Below are positions 35,562 to 44,047 of a stretch of DNA of 64,000 nt, piece after piece. Each line of letters opens with the position of its first letter. The stretch's first letter is position 1. The position numbers and the translations under genes are program-made. Below the pieces are notes generated by a model. It did no database searches and had not been told where the DNA came from. It was given only the letters and a program-made list of their open reading frames with translations. Source of the DNA: Micromonospora sp. ATCC 39149 (GTDB lineage: Bacteria > Actinomycetota > Actinomycetes > Mycobacteriales > Micromonosporaceae); contig NZ_GG657738.1 in NCBI RefSeq assembly GCF_000158815.1, positions 4,363,863 through 4,427,862 on the forward strand. The letters run 5' to 3'.

Positions 35562-36683
35562 ATGACCATCCGAGTGTGGGGCTACCTGCCGGAGTACGAG
35601 AAGGAACGGGACGACCTCCTCGACGCCGTGCAGACGGTCTTCGAGTCCGGGAACCTCATCCTCGGCGCGAGCGTGCGCGGCTTCGAGCAGGAGTTCGCCG
35701 CCTATCACGACATGCCGCACTGCGTCACGGTGGACAACGGCACCAACGCCATCAAGCTCGCACTCCAGGCGCTCGACGTCGGGCCGGGCGACGAGGTCAT
35801 CACCGTCTCCAACACGGCCGCGCCGACGGTGCTCGCCATCGACGCGGTCGGCGCGACGCCGGTCTTCGTGGACGTCCGCGCCGACGACTACCTGATGGAC
35901 ACCGAGCTGCTGGCCGAGGCGGTCACCCCCCGGACGAAGGCGCTGCTGCCGGTGCACCTCTACGGCCAGTGCGTCGACATGGACCCGGTGCTGCGGGTGG
36001 CCCGGGAACACGGCCTCAAGGTCCTGGAGGACTGCGCGCAGTCGCACGGCGCGCGTCGGGGCGGACGGCTGGCCGGCACGATGGGCGACGCCGCTGCCTT
36101 CTCGTTCTATCCGACGAAGGTGCTGGGCGCGTACGGCGACGGCGGCGGCGTGGTCACCGCGGACGCCGTGATCGACGAGCGGCTGCGGCGGCTGCGCTAC
36201 TACGGCATGGAACAGGTCTACTACGTCGTCGAGACGCCGGGGCACAACTGCCGCCTCGACGAGGTGCAGGCCGAGATCCTGCGCCGCAAGCTGTGCCGGC
36301 TCGACGACTACATCGCCGGGCGCCGCGCCGTGGCCCGGCGCTACGAGGAGGGCCTGGCCGACATCGCCGACCAGGTCGGCCTGACCCTGCCGGTGACGGC
36401 GACCGACAACGAACACGTCTGGTACGTCTACGTGGTCCGCCACCCCGCCCGCGACCGCATCCTCGAACAGTTGGCGGCGCGGGACATCGCGCTCAACATC
36501 AGCTACCCCTGGCCGGTGCACACCATGACCGGCTTCGCCAAGCTCGGCTACCAGACCGGCTCCCTCCCCACCACGGAACGGTTGGCCGGCGAGATCTTCT
36601 CCCTCCCCATGTATCCCTCGCTGCCGCCGGAGACGCAGGACCGGGTGATCGACGCGCTGCGCGACGTGCTCGCGGCGCTCTGA
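35562..36683 (+). CDS. NDP-3-ketohexose aminotransferase (DegT/DnrJ/EryC1 family)
   Basis: A 373-residue PLP-dependent sugar aminotransferase. The Schiff-base lysine is Lys186 in [14 protein letters not shown], with [11 protein letters not shown] holding the pyridine-nitrogen aspartate. It would install the 3-amino group later oxidised to the nitro group of evernitrose. It starts 10 bp after the nitrososynthase stop. The downstream gap contains a relict hairpin of an IS200/IS605-type end. Confidence 0.9.
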   Translation: MTIRVWGYLPEYEKERDDLLDAVQTVFESGNLILGASVRGFEQEFAAYHDMPHCVTVDNGTNAIKLALQALDVGPGDEVITVSNTAAPTVLAIDAVGATPVFVDVRADDYLMDTELLAEAVTPRTKALLPVHLYGQCVDMDPVLRVAREHGLKVLEDCAQSHGARRGGRLAGTMGDAAAFSFYPTKVLGAYGDGGGVVTADAVIDERLRRLRYYGMEQVYYVVETPGHNCRLDEVQAEILRRKLCRLDDYIAGRRAVARRYEEGLADIADQVGLTLPVTATDNEHVWYVYVVRHPARDRILEQLAARDIALNISYPWPVHTMTGFAKLGYQTGSLPTTERLAGEIFSLPMYPSLPPETQDRVIDALRDVLAAL

Positions 36684-36742
36684 GTCGCCGGCCGGCACGC
36701 CGCAGCCGAGAGCTGGACGACCCATCCCGACAAGGAGACGTC

Positions 36743-36777
36743 GTTGACATCCGCCCCTGCCTGAGGCAGGGGTATCC
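36743..36777 (-). mobile_element. Solo IS200/IS605-type end hairpin (relict)
   Basis: GTTGACATCC, then the perfect 8-bp stem CCCCTGCC-TGA-GGCAGGGG (36754-36772), then TATCC. The flanks GTTGACATCC and (T)ATCC around a GC-rich hairpin match the transposon-end pattern common to actinobacterial IS200/IS605 tnpB elements. Neither TnpA nor TnpB is nearby, so this is a solitary end or a PATE-like remnant. It sits between the aminotransferase and C-methyltransferase genes, only 14 bp before the latter's start codon. Confidence 0.5.
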
Positions 36778-36791
36778 ATGGAAGGAATGCG

Positions 36792-38042
36792 ATGACCGAT
36801 TCAGCCGACGGCACGCCCCGGCGCGGCACCTGCCGGGCGTGTGGCGGCACCACCGCCCAGTTCCTCGACCTGGGTCGGCAGCCGCTCTCCGACCGGTTCC
36901 TCACCGAGGACCAGCTCGCGGACGAGTTCTTCTTCCACCTGGCGGTGGGGGTCTGCGCGGGCTGCACGATGGTGCAGCTCATGGAGGAGGTGCCCCGGGA
37001 GGAGATGTTCCACCAGGACTACCCGTACCACTCGTCGGGCTCCTCCGTGATGCAGAAGCACTTCGCCGACACCGCGCGGCACCTGCTGGAGCACGAGGCC
37101 ACCGGCCCGGACCCGTTCGTGGTGGAGATCGGCTGCAACGACGGGGTGATGCTGCGTACCGTCCACGAGGCGGGAGTGCGGCACCTGGGCTTCGAGCCGT
37201 CGGGTGGGGTGGCCGATGTGGCCCGTGGGCACGGGGTGCGGGTGGTCACCGAGTTCTTCGAGGAGTCCACCGCCCGCCGGGTCAGGGAGACCGACGGCCC
37301 CGCCGATGTGATCTTCGCGGCCAACACCATCTGCCACATCCCCTACCTCGACTCCATCCTCCGGGGCGTTGACGCGCTGCTGGCACCGGACGGGGTCTTC
37401 GTCTTCGAGGACCCGTACCTCGGGGACATCCTGGACAAGACGTCCTTCGACCAGATCTACGACGAGCATTTCTTCTTCTTCTCGGCGCGGTCGGTGCAGG
37501 CGCTGGCGGCCCGCTTCGGCTTCGCGCTCGTCGACGTGGAACGCCTTCCGGTGCACGGTGGGGAGGTCCGCTACACCATCGCCCGTGCCGGCGCGCGGCA
37601 GCCGGCCGAGCGGGTGGCCGCGCTGATCGGCGAGGAGGACGCCCGAGGGGTCGCCGACCGCAGCCGGCTCGACAGGTTCGCCGCCGACGTCGAGGGCATC
37701 CGCACCGACCTGCTCGCCCTGCTGAACTCGCTCAAGGCCGAGGGCAAGCGGGTGGTGGCGTACGGCGCGACGGCGAAGAGCGCCACCGTGACGAACTTCT
37801 GCGGCATCGGTCCGGACCTGGTCTCCTGGGTGTGCGACACGACGCCGGCCAAGCAGGGCCGGCTCACCCCCGGCACGCACATCCCGGTGCGCACCCCGGA
37901 CGCGTTCACGCCCGACGCGGTGGACTACGCGCTGCTCTTCGCCTGGAACCACGCCGACGAGATCATGGCGAAGGAGCAGGAGTTCCGCCGGGCTGGCGGA
38001 CAGTGGATCCTGTACGTCCCCCGCGTACACGTGACGAGCTGA
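36792..38042 (+). CDS. NDP-sugar 3-C-methyltransferase (evernitrose branch)
   Basis: A 416-residue enzyme with the same architecture as the gene at 3721. It has an N-terminal zinc domain (Cys14, Cys17 in CRACGG and later Cys residues), a SAM fold with VVEIGCNDGVMLRT and a catalytic IYDEHFFFFS segment, with DEH where the other copy has HEH. Its place inside the evernitrose block argues that it adds the C3 methyl branch of evernitrose. ATG preceded by GGAAGGA; the relict IS end lies just before. Confidence 0.88.
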   Translation: MTDSADGTPRRGTCRACGGTTAQFLDLGRQPLSDRFLTEDQLADEFFFHLAVGVCAGCTMVQLMEEVPREEMFHQDYPYHSSGSSVMQKHFADTARHLLEHEATGPDPFVVEIGCNDGVMLRTVHEAGVRHLGFEPSGGVADVARGHGVRVVTEFFEESTARRVRETDGPADVIFAANTICHIPYLDSILRGVDALLAPDGVFVFEDPYLGDILDKTSFDQIYDEHFFFFSARSVQALAARFGFALVDVERLPVHGGEVRYTIARAGARQPAERVAALIGEEDARGVADRSRLDRFAADVEGIRTDLLALLNSLKAEGKRVVAYGATAKSATVTNFCGIGPDLVSWVCDTTPAKQGRLTPGTHIPVRTPDAFTPDAVDYALLFAWNHADEIMAKEQEFRRAGGQWILYVPRVHVTS

Positions 38043-38049
38043 CCCGCCG

Positions 38050-38652
38050 GTGTCCGCCCGCCCGCTGACCGTCGAAGGCGCGTACGCCTTCGCGCCCACC
38101 GTCTACCCGGACTACCGGGGGGTGTTCCTCTCGCCGTATCTCGACTCGTTGTTCCGGGACACGGTCGGGTACCCGCTGTTCCCCGTGCGGCAGACCAGCT
38201 ACAGCGTCTCCCGCCGGGGGACGCTGCGGGGGCTGCACTTCACCCGTACCCCGCCCGGCACCGCGAAGTTCGTCTCCTGCCCGCACGGCCGGGTGCTCGA
38301 CCTGGTCCTCGACGTGCGGGTGGGCTCACCGACGTTCGGCAAGTGGGACAGCGTGGTGCTCGACAGCGAGGAGTTCCAGGCGGTCTACCTGCCGGTCGGG
38401 GTCGCGCACATGTTCGTCGCCCTGGCCGACGACACCGTCATGTCGTACGTCCTGTCCCAGGAGTACGTCTTCGAGAACGAACTGGCGCTCGACGCGCTCG
38501 ACCCCGGGCTGGGCCTGCCCATCCCCGAGGACGTCGAACCGATCCTGTCGGAGCGGGACCGCACCGCGATCACCTTCGACCAGGCGCTCGCCCGTGGGTT
38601 GCTGCCCGACTACCGGACCTGCCTGGAGATCGAGTCCGGCTTCCGGGCCTGA
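38050..38652 (+). CDS. NDP-4-ketohexose 5-epimerase (RmlC/EvaD family)
   Basis: A 200-residue cupin of the dTDP-4-dehydrorhamnose epimerase family. RGLHFTRTPPGTAKFVSC contains the catalytic His, and LDLVLDVRVGSPTFGKW and YLPVGVAHMFVAL are family landmarks. In EvaD-like enzymes only C5 is epimerised, giving L-configured aminosugars; evernitrose is such a sugar. GTG start 7 bp after the C-methyltransferase stop. Its 3' end overlaps the convergent ketoreductase gene by 43 bp. Confidence 0.88.
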   Translation: MSARPLTVEGAYAFAPTVYPDYRGVFLSPYLDSLFRDTVGYPLFPVRQTSYSVSRRGTLRGLHFTRTPPGTAKFVSCPHGRVLDLVLDVRVGSPTFGKWDSVVLDSEEFQAVYLPVGVAHMFVALADDTVMSYVLSQEYVFENELALDALDPGLGLPIPEDVEPILSERDRTAITFDQALARGLLPDYRTCLEIESGFRA

Positions 38653-39689
38653 TCCGCCCGCGTCGGGCCGACGCCGCCCGGGGCCTCGGGGCCGCTGTCG
38701 TCGCGGGCGAGCGCCGCGACGGTGCGGTCCAGCGCGAGGCGCAACGGCACCCGGGGCGCCCACCCGGTGACCGCCTGGAAGGCCGAGGCGTCAACGACCA
38801 TGTCGTGGAAGTCGCTGACCCGGGCCTCGTCGGGCGGGGGCACGGCCAGCACCGGCACCGGTGGCCGACCGGTCCGCTCGGCCACCAGGGCGGCGATGGC
38901 GCGGAACAGGTCCCCGAGCCGTTCACCCCGGCCGTCGCCGAGCGGCCAGTGCCGGCCGGTCAGCGCCCCGGGGTGGTCCAGCGCCGCCACGAAGGCGGCG
39001 GCGGCGTCGGCCACGTACAGCAGTTGCCGTTGCACCCGGCCGTCGTGCCACATGGTCAGTGGCGCTCCGGACAGCGCCCGGCGGATCATCGTGGACACCA
39101 CGCCCCGGTCGGGCCCGGCGCCCGGCGGCACCGGGCCGAACACGGTGGGCAGTCGCAGCGACACCCCGTTCACGACGCCGGCCCCGGTGGCCGCCACGAC
39201 CAGCGACTCCGCGGCCTGCTTCTGCCGGTCGTACGGGGTGGCGGGGTGGTCCGGCTCGGTGCCGTCGATCGGGATCCGGGGCGGCCGGCCCACCTGGGAG
39301 GCGGAGCCGGCGAAGACCAGTGTGGTGGGCGTGCCGCCCGGCCCGGGGCGGAGCATCCCGACGAGTTCCCGGGTCAGCTCGACGTTGACCCGCGCGCTGC
39401 GGTCGTCGTCGGCGCCCCGCCAGCCGGAACTGTCCAGGGTGAGGTTGACCACGGCCGTCGCGTCGCGTACCGCCGCCGCCAGGGCTCCCCGGTCGGTCAG
39501 GTCGGCCCGTACCACCTCAAACGCCGCGCGGCCCGGCGCGGCGGGCAGCACGGCAGCCCGGCGGGCGACGGCCCGGACGGTGACCGCCCGGTCGGCGAGC
39601 GCGGCCAGCACAGCGGTGCCGACCAGGCCGGAGGCGCCGAGGACGGCGACGACGGGCCGGTCGGCGGGCTCGCCCGCTCGGCCGGTCAC
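38610..39689 (-). CDS. NDP-hexose 4-ketoreductase-like SDR
   Basis: A 359-residue extended SDR with VLGASGLVGTAVLAALADRA, PYDRQKQAAESLVV as the catalytic Tyr/Lys region and RQLLYVADAAAAF. It resembles the EvaE/TylCIV ketoreductases that finish deoxysugars by reducing C4. It faces the evernitrose block convergently, so it may act on that sugar. GTG start 1 bp after the upstream methyltransferase stop, with no clear ribosome site. Confidence 0.8.
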   Translation of the reverse strand: MTGRAGEPADRPVVAVLGASGLVGTAVLAALADRAVTVRAVARRAAVLPAAPGRAAFEVVRADLTDRGALAAAVRDATAVVNLTLDSSGWRGADDDRSARVNVELTRELVGMLRPGPGGTPTTLVFAGSASQVGRPPRIPIDGTEPDHPATPYDRQKQAAESLVVAATGAGVVNGVSLRLPTVFGPVPPGAGPDRGVVSTMIRRALSGAPLTMWHDGRVQRQLLYVADAAAAFVAALDHPGALTGRHWPLGDGRGERLGDLFRAIAALVAERTGRPPVPVLAVPPPDEARVSDFHDMVVDASAFQAVTGWAPRVPLRLALDRTVAALARDDSGPEAPGGVGPTRADQARKPDSISRQVR

Positions 39690-39690
39690 C

Positions 39691-40620
39691 TCAATCCCGC
39701 CCGGGTGCCGGGGCCGCCTCGCCGGCCCGGTAGAGCGCCTGCCAGTAGTAGCTCCACGGGATCGTCCGGCTCTCCGCCACGCAGGCCCAGCCCGGCCCCG
39801 GCCGGTACGCGTCGAGGAACGCCCGGGACTGCCGCCGCACGGCCTGGTTGTCGTGGATGTCGATGACGTCGCGCAGCAGGCCGGTGCTCAGCGCAAGGTT
39901 GACCACGGCCTCGCCCTGGAAGTGCCCGTCCAGGCTCTTGTCGAGGTACTTCCCGACGGGGTTGTTGACGTACAGGTGGCGGGCCCTGGTGGCGACGAAG
40001 GCGAGGTACGCGCGCACCGTCTCCGCCGTCATCTCCGCGAACGAGTCGATGTTGATCACGAGGTCGTAGCGCAGCTCGCTCAGCGGCCCGTCCACCTCGC
40101 CGACGCCGTGGAAGTGGACCCTCGCCAACTGCTCGGCGGTGAGCACCGTGCCCAGGTAGCGGCGGGCCAGAGCGAGGGAGTTCGGCAGGTCGACCACGTG
40201 GTACGCGGCGACGTCGTGGTTGGAGAGCACGGCGTGACAGGTGCGGCCGTAGCCCGCGCCGATCTCCAGCACCGTCGCGCCGTCCAGTGGCACGTGGCGG
40301 GAGAAGAACTCCAGCTCCAGCACCGCCTGGAGATAGTCCATGCAGATCCGGTCGCCGTCCCAGACGACGGAGATGGGGTCGCCGACGTCCCGGTTGGCGA
40401 TCCGGCGCAACCGGGCCCGGTTCGCCTCGCCCAGGTTCTCGGCCAGGTTGAAGATGAGCGTCTTCAGGTAGCGGACCCCGCTGACCCGGGGATCCCAGAG
40501 GGCGAGCTTGTAGTTGACGTCGCTCGACTTGAAGGAGGTGAGGTCGTCCGCCGCCTCCTCGGTCACCTGTGTGCTGTTGTACCGTTCCCACAGCGCACTG
40601 CGGCCGTACTTGTCGCTCAT
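39691..40620 (-). CDS. Putative sugar O-methyltransferase
   Basis: A 309-residue class I methyltransferase. The SAM motif ATVLEIGAGYGRTCHAVL is near residue 123, and DLVINIDSFAEMTAETVRAYL and YVNNPVGKYLD follow, a pattern of the putative sugar O-methyltransferase family in polysaccharide and antibiotic clusters. ATG at 40620 has GGGGAG upstream. It could methylate one of the everninomicin hydroxyls. LuxR-type box G is 118 bp upstream. Confidence 0.8.
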   Translation of the reverse strand: MSDKYGRSALWERYNSTQVTEEAADDLTSFKSSDVNYKLALWDPRVSGVRYLKTLIFNLAENLGEANRARLRRIANRDVGDPISVVWDGDRICMDYLQAVLELEFFSRHVPLDGATVLEIGAGYGRTCHAVLSNHDVAAYHVVDLPNSLALARRYLGTVLTAEQLARVHFHGVGEVDGPLSELRYDLVINIDSFAEMTAETVRAYLAFVATRARHLYVNNPVGKYLDKSLDGHFQGEAVVNLALSTGLLRDVIDIHDNQAVRRQSRAFLDAYRPGPGWACVAESRTIPWSYYWQALYRAGEAAPAPGRD

Positions 40621-40737
40621 CCGCTCCCCGCCGATCAGCTCGATCGCTCGTCGACCGGTCGTCCGGCGCCGGCCCGTGGTGGGTTCAGGCACACCGTACC
40701 GGCTGCCGCCCGGCCGCCCGGCGGCTCGACGGATGCT

Positions 40738-40753
40738 CTAGCAGTTCTGCTAG
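40738..40753. promoter_or_regulatory. LuxR-type operator box G, perfect palindrome
   Basis: CTAGCAGTTCTGCTAG, a perfect 7-bp inverted repeat with a 2-bp centre, in the 256-bp divergent gap between the sugar O-methyltransferase (118 bp away) and the aldo/keto reductase (124 bp away). A -10-like TAGGCT follows at 40782-40787 on the plus strand. Confidence 0.6.
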
Positions 40754-40876
40754 TACCACGGCCGAGGCACCCGCGCGGTACTAGGCTCCCCCATCGAGAT
40801 CGGCCACTCCCCGGCTCCGGGGAGCACCGGCCGCACGACGGGGTGGCCGGCGACCACCACCGCAGGGGAGGGCAGC

Positions 40877-41941
40877 GTGGAGTACCGACAGTTGGGCCGG
40901 TGTGGACTGCGGGTGTCCAAGGTGTCCCTGGGGGCGTTCAACTTCGGCGGCCCGACCGGGCCGGAGGAGGCCGCCAGGATCGTCGCCACGGCCGTCGAAG
41001 CGGGAGTCAACCTCGTCGACACGGCCAACGTCTACCAGGACGGCCGCAGCGAGGAGATCGTCGGCGCGGCCGTGCGGAGCTGCCGGGACGACGTCCTGCT
41101 GGCCACCAAGATCTTCAATCCGGTCGGCCCGGGACCGAACGACCGGGGCACCTCGGCGTACGCCCTGAAGCGGGAGTGCGAGCGGTCGTTGCGCCGGCTG
41201 GGTACCGACCACATCGACCTGCTCTACCTGCACCGTCACGACCCGGACACTCCGGTGGAGGAGACGGTGTCCGCCCTCGACGACCTGGTCCGCTCGGGCA
41301 AGGTCCGCTACGTGGGCACCTCCACCGTGCCCACGGCATACGAGCTGGCCGACCAGCCCCGGCTGGGCACGGTGCCCAGCTGGCGGATCGTCGACCTGCT
41401 GCGCACGGCGCAGTCCCGGGGCGCCGCCCCGGTGGTGGCCGAGCAGTCGCCGTACAACCTGCTGGAACGCGAGATCGAGCGGGACGTGCTGCCGCTGTGC
41501 GCGGAGTACGGCCTCGGCCTGTTCACCTACAGCCCGCTGGCGATGGGTCTGCTCTCCGACCGGTTCGCCGACGGCGAGCCGCCCCGCGACGCCCGGTTCA
41601 CCGCCTGGTACGCCCCATCGGGCCCGCACTGGCAGCCGGTGTGGCGGACCCTGGGCCGGTTGGCGAAGGTGGCCGTCGAGCTGGGCCTGTCCCTGCCGGA
41701 CCTGGCGCACGCCTGGGTCTACGACGCGCCGGGGGTGACCAGCACGGTCGTCGGCCCCCGCACGCTGGACCAGGCCCGGGCGGCGCTGGCGGCGGCCGAC
41801 CGGCCGCTGCCGGAGGAGGCCCGCGCCCGGCTCGACGGCATCGCCGCACCCGGGGAGAGCCGATGGTTGCGGGTGGTGGAGCGGGGGGTGCGGCGCTCTC
41901 GCGGTGGCCCGGACGATGCTGAGGAAAACGTTAGTCCCTGA
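40877..41941 (+). CDS. Aldo/keto reductase, NDP-sugar reductase type
   Basis: A 354-residue aldo/keto reductase with the full catalytic tetrad: Asp48 and Tyr53 (VDTANVY), Lys78 (ATKIF) and His119 (YLHRHD). It resembles the TylCII/EryBII group of deoxysugar clusters. GTG start follows GGGGAGGG. Unlike the reductase at 142-1170 it keeps the catalytic lysine. Probably reduces a keto or enone NDP-sugar intermediate; the sugar is not known. Confidence 0.87.
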   Translation: MEYRQLGRCGLRVSKVSLGAFNFGGPTGPEEAARIVATAVEAGVNLVDTANVYQDGRSEEIVGAAVRSCRDDVLLATKIFNPVGPGPNDRGTSAYALKRECERSLRRLGTDHIDLLYLHRHDPDTPVEETVSALDDLVRSGKVRYVGTSTVPTAYELADQPRLGTVPSWRIVDLLRTAQSRGAAPVVAEQSPYNLLEREIERDVLPLCAEYGLGLFTYSPLAMGLLSDRFADGEPPRDARFTAWYAPSGPHWQPVWRTLGRLAKVAVELGLSLPDLAHAWVYDAPGVTSTVVGPRTLDQARAALAAADRPLPEEARARLDGIAAPGESRWLRVVERGVRRSRGGPDDAEENVSP

Positions 41942-42061
41942 CGGTGGCGGCTTGTCTACCATTCAACCTGGCGAATCTTGACGAGGCGCGTCGCCCGGTC
42001 CGGTCAGCGCGGGTGCGACCGTCTCGCTCCGCCTCGGCGGGAACCGGCGGGAAGGAGTGCG

Positions 42062-42916
42062 ATGAGCGCCCAGGTCCTCAGCGACGAGCAGGTCGAGCGG
42101 TTCGTCTCCGACGGGTTCGTGAAGTTGGAGGCGGCGTTCCCGGCCGAGCTCGCGCAGCAGGGTCGCGAACTGCTGTGGCGGCAACTCGGCATGGACCCCG
42201 AGGACCGGAGCACCTGGTCCCGCGAGGTGGTCCGGCTGGGCCTCCAGGACGCCGAGCCCTTCGTGCGCAGCGCCACCACGCCCCGGCTGCACGCCGCCTT
42301 CGACCAGCTCGTCGGGGTGGGGCGCTGGAAGCCGTTGGACCGGATCGGCACCTTCCCGGTCCGGTTCCCGGTGCCCAAGCGCCCGGAGCAGACCGAGGAC
42401 TACGGCTGGCACATCGACGCCAGTTTCCTGGCCGACGACGCGCAGCGGCTGGGCCCCCAGAACTGGGAGGGCGAGCTGGACCTGGTCCCGCCCAACTACG
42501 CGGAGGTCTTCCGCTGCAACCTCCGGTCGCGGGGGCGGGCCCTGCTGCTGCTGTTCCTCTTCTCCGACACCGACGAGCGGGAGGCGCCGACGCTGGTCAG
42601 GGTCGGCTCCCACCTGGACGTGCCGCCGCTGCTCGAACCGTACGGCCCGGAGGGCACCTACCTCGACGTGGGCGACGTCGGCCGGGACCGCCCGCTCGCC
42701 TCCGCCACCGGACGCGCCGGTGACGTCTACCTGTGCCACCCGTTCCTGGTGCACACCCCGGTGGCCAACACCGGCACGCGGCCCCGGTTCATGGCCCAGC
42801 CGAGCCTGCAGCCGGTGGGCGAGCTGGACCTGGACCGCCCGGACGGCGACTACTCGCCGGTCGAACGGGCCGTGCGCATCGGGCTGGGCCTGCCGGCCGC
42901 CGAGCCGGTCCGATGA
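42062..42916 (+). CDS. Fe(II)/2-oxoglutarate oxygenase, orthosomycin family (3 of 3)
   Basis: A 284-residue PhyH-like dioxygenase. Ligands are His117-x-Asp119 (GWHIDAS) and His231 (LVHTPVAN), with Arg240 as likely 2-oxoglutarate anchor. It is more divergent than the other two, with longer loops. In the orthosomycin group one member (EvdMO1 type) is assigned to the methylenedioxy bridge; which of the three genes here that is cannot be decided without alignment. ATG with GGAAGGAG upstream; the frame from 41978 is longer but lacks a ribosome site. It couples to the O-methyltransferase by ATGA. Confidence 0.85.
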   Translation: MSAQVLSDEQVERFVSDGFVKLEAAFPAELAQQGRELLWRQLGMDPEDRSTWSREVVRLGLQDAEPFVRSATTPRLHAAFDQLVGVGRWKPLDRIGTFPVRFPVPKRPEQTEDYGWHIDASFLADDAQRLGPQNWEGELDLVPPNYAEVFRCNLRSRGRALLLLFLFSDTDEREAPTLVRVGSHLDVPPLLEPYGPEGTYLDVGDVGRDRPLASATGRAGDVYLCHPFLVHTPVANTGTRPRFMAQPSLQPVGELDLDRPDGDYSPVERAVRIGLGLPAAEPVR

Positions 42917-44001
42917 CCGTCCCGGACACGGACGAGCGGGCCACGACGACCGACGAGCCCAGCGCCCGCCGGGCGCAGACCGGCGCGGACGCCGCCTGGC
43001 CGGAGCTGATGCGGTTGGTGTTCGGCGGGATGGCCAGCCGGCTGGTCGGCTACTGCGTCCGGCTGGGGCTGCCCGACGCGATCGGCGACGACGAGCGCAC
43101 CCCGCAGGAGTTGGCGCTGCGGTACGACGCCCGAGCGGACACCATGTTCCGGGTGCTGCGCGCCCTGGCCGCGCTGCGGGTGCTCACCGAGACCACACCC
43201 GGCCGGTTCGCGCTCGCCCCGATGGGGGCGCTGCTGCGTGGGGACCGACCCGGCACGCTGCGCCCGCTGGCCCGGATGCTGACCGACCCGGCCATGACCA
43301 CGGCCTGGGACGGCCTGGCGCACAGCGTCCGCACCGGCGAGCCGGCCTTCGACGGCATCTTCGGCACCGACTTCTTCAGCTACGTGGGCGGGCGACCCGA
43401 CCTTTCCGAGCTGTACAACGCGGCGATGAGCCAGGTGACCCACAGCGTCGCGGCGGCCGTTGCCGAGCGTACCGACCTGGCCGGCGTGCGGACGGTGGTC
43501 GACGTGGGCGGCGGAGACGGCACCCTGCTGGCCGCCGTGCTCGCCGCGAACCCCGGCGTGCGGGGCGTGCTCTACGACAGCGCCAGCGGCAGCGCGGAGG
43601 CGGCGGGGAACCTGCGCCGCGCCGGGGTCGGCGACCGGTGCCGGATCGAGGTGGGTGACTTCTTCGAGAGGGTCCCCGCCGACGCCGACCTCTACCTGCT
43701 CAAAAGTGTGATCCACGGTTGGGGCGACGGCCGGGCGACGGGAATCCTCCGGCACTGTGCCGAGGCGGTCGCCCCGGGCGGCCGGATCGTCATGATCGAC
43801 CACGTGCTGCCGGACGTGGTCGGCCCGGCGGCCAACGCGCTGGCGTACCTGACCGACGTGGGGATGCTGGTCAACGGGCAGGGCCTGGAGCGGACCCGAG
43901 GCGACCTGGAACGGCTGTGCGGCAAGGCGGGGCTGTCCCTGGAGGACGTCACGCCGCTGCCTCCCACCGACTTCCACTGGATCGAGTCCCGGCCTGCCTG
44001 A
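42913..44001 (+). CDS. O-methyltransferase, Methyltransf_2 family (orsellinate O-methylation candidate)
   Basis: A 362-residue SAM enzyme with an N-terminal winged-helix dimerisation part (about 30-110) and a Rossmann domain with VVDVGGGDGTLLAAVLAANP. KSVIHGWGD holds the catalytic His of the caffeate/hydroxyneurosporene-type O-methyltransferases. These act on phenols, so methylation of the orsellinate ring to isoeverninate (AviG4-like role) is likely. It overlaps the oxygenase by 4 bp. Confidence 0.87.
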   Translation: MTVPDTDERATTTDEPSARRAQTGADAAWPELMRLVFGGMASRLVGYCVRLGLPDAIGDDERTPQELALRYDARADTMFRVLRALAALRVLTETTPGRFALAPMGALLRGDRPGTLRPLARMLTDPAMTTAWDGLAHSVRTGEPAFDGIFGTDFFSYVGGRPDLSELYNAAMSQVTHSVAAAVAERTDLAGVRTVVDVGGGDGTLLAAVLAANPGVRGVLYDSASGSAEAAGNLRRAGVGDRCRIEVGDFFERVPADADLYLLKSVIHGWGDGRATGILRHCAEAVAPGGRIVMIDHVLPDVVGPAANALAYLTDVGMLVNGQGLERTRGDLERLCGKAGLSLEDVTPLPPTDFHWIESRPA

Positions 44002-44047
44002 CCCGGCCCGGCGGTGCCGGATTGGTAGGGTGCGCCGGGGAGGGCAT

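Noticed and set aside
38722..41922. Long plus-strand frame (1066 codons) over the ketoreductase, methyltransferase and aldo/keto reductase genes
   Set aside because: It is antisense to two clear genes and out of frame with a third; no domain can be read in it.
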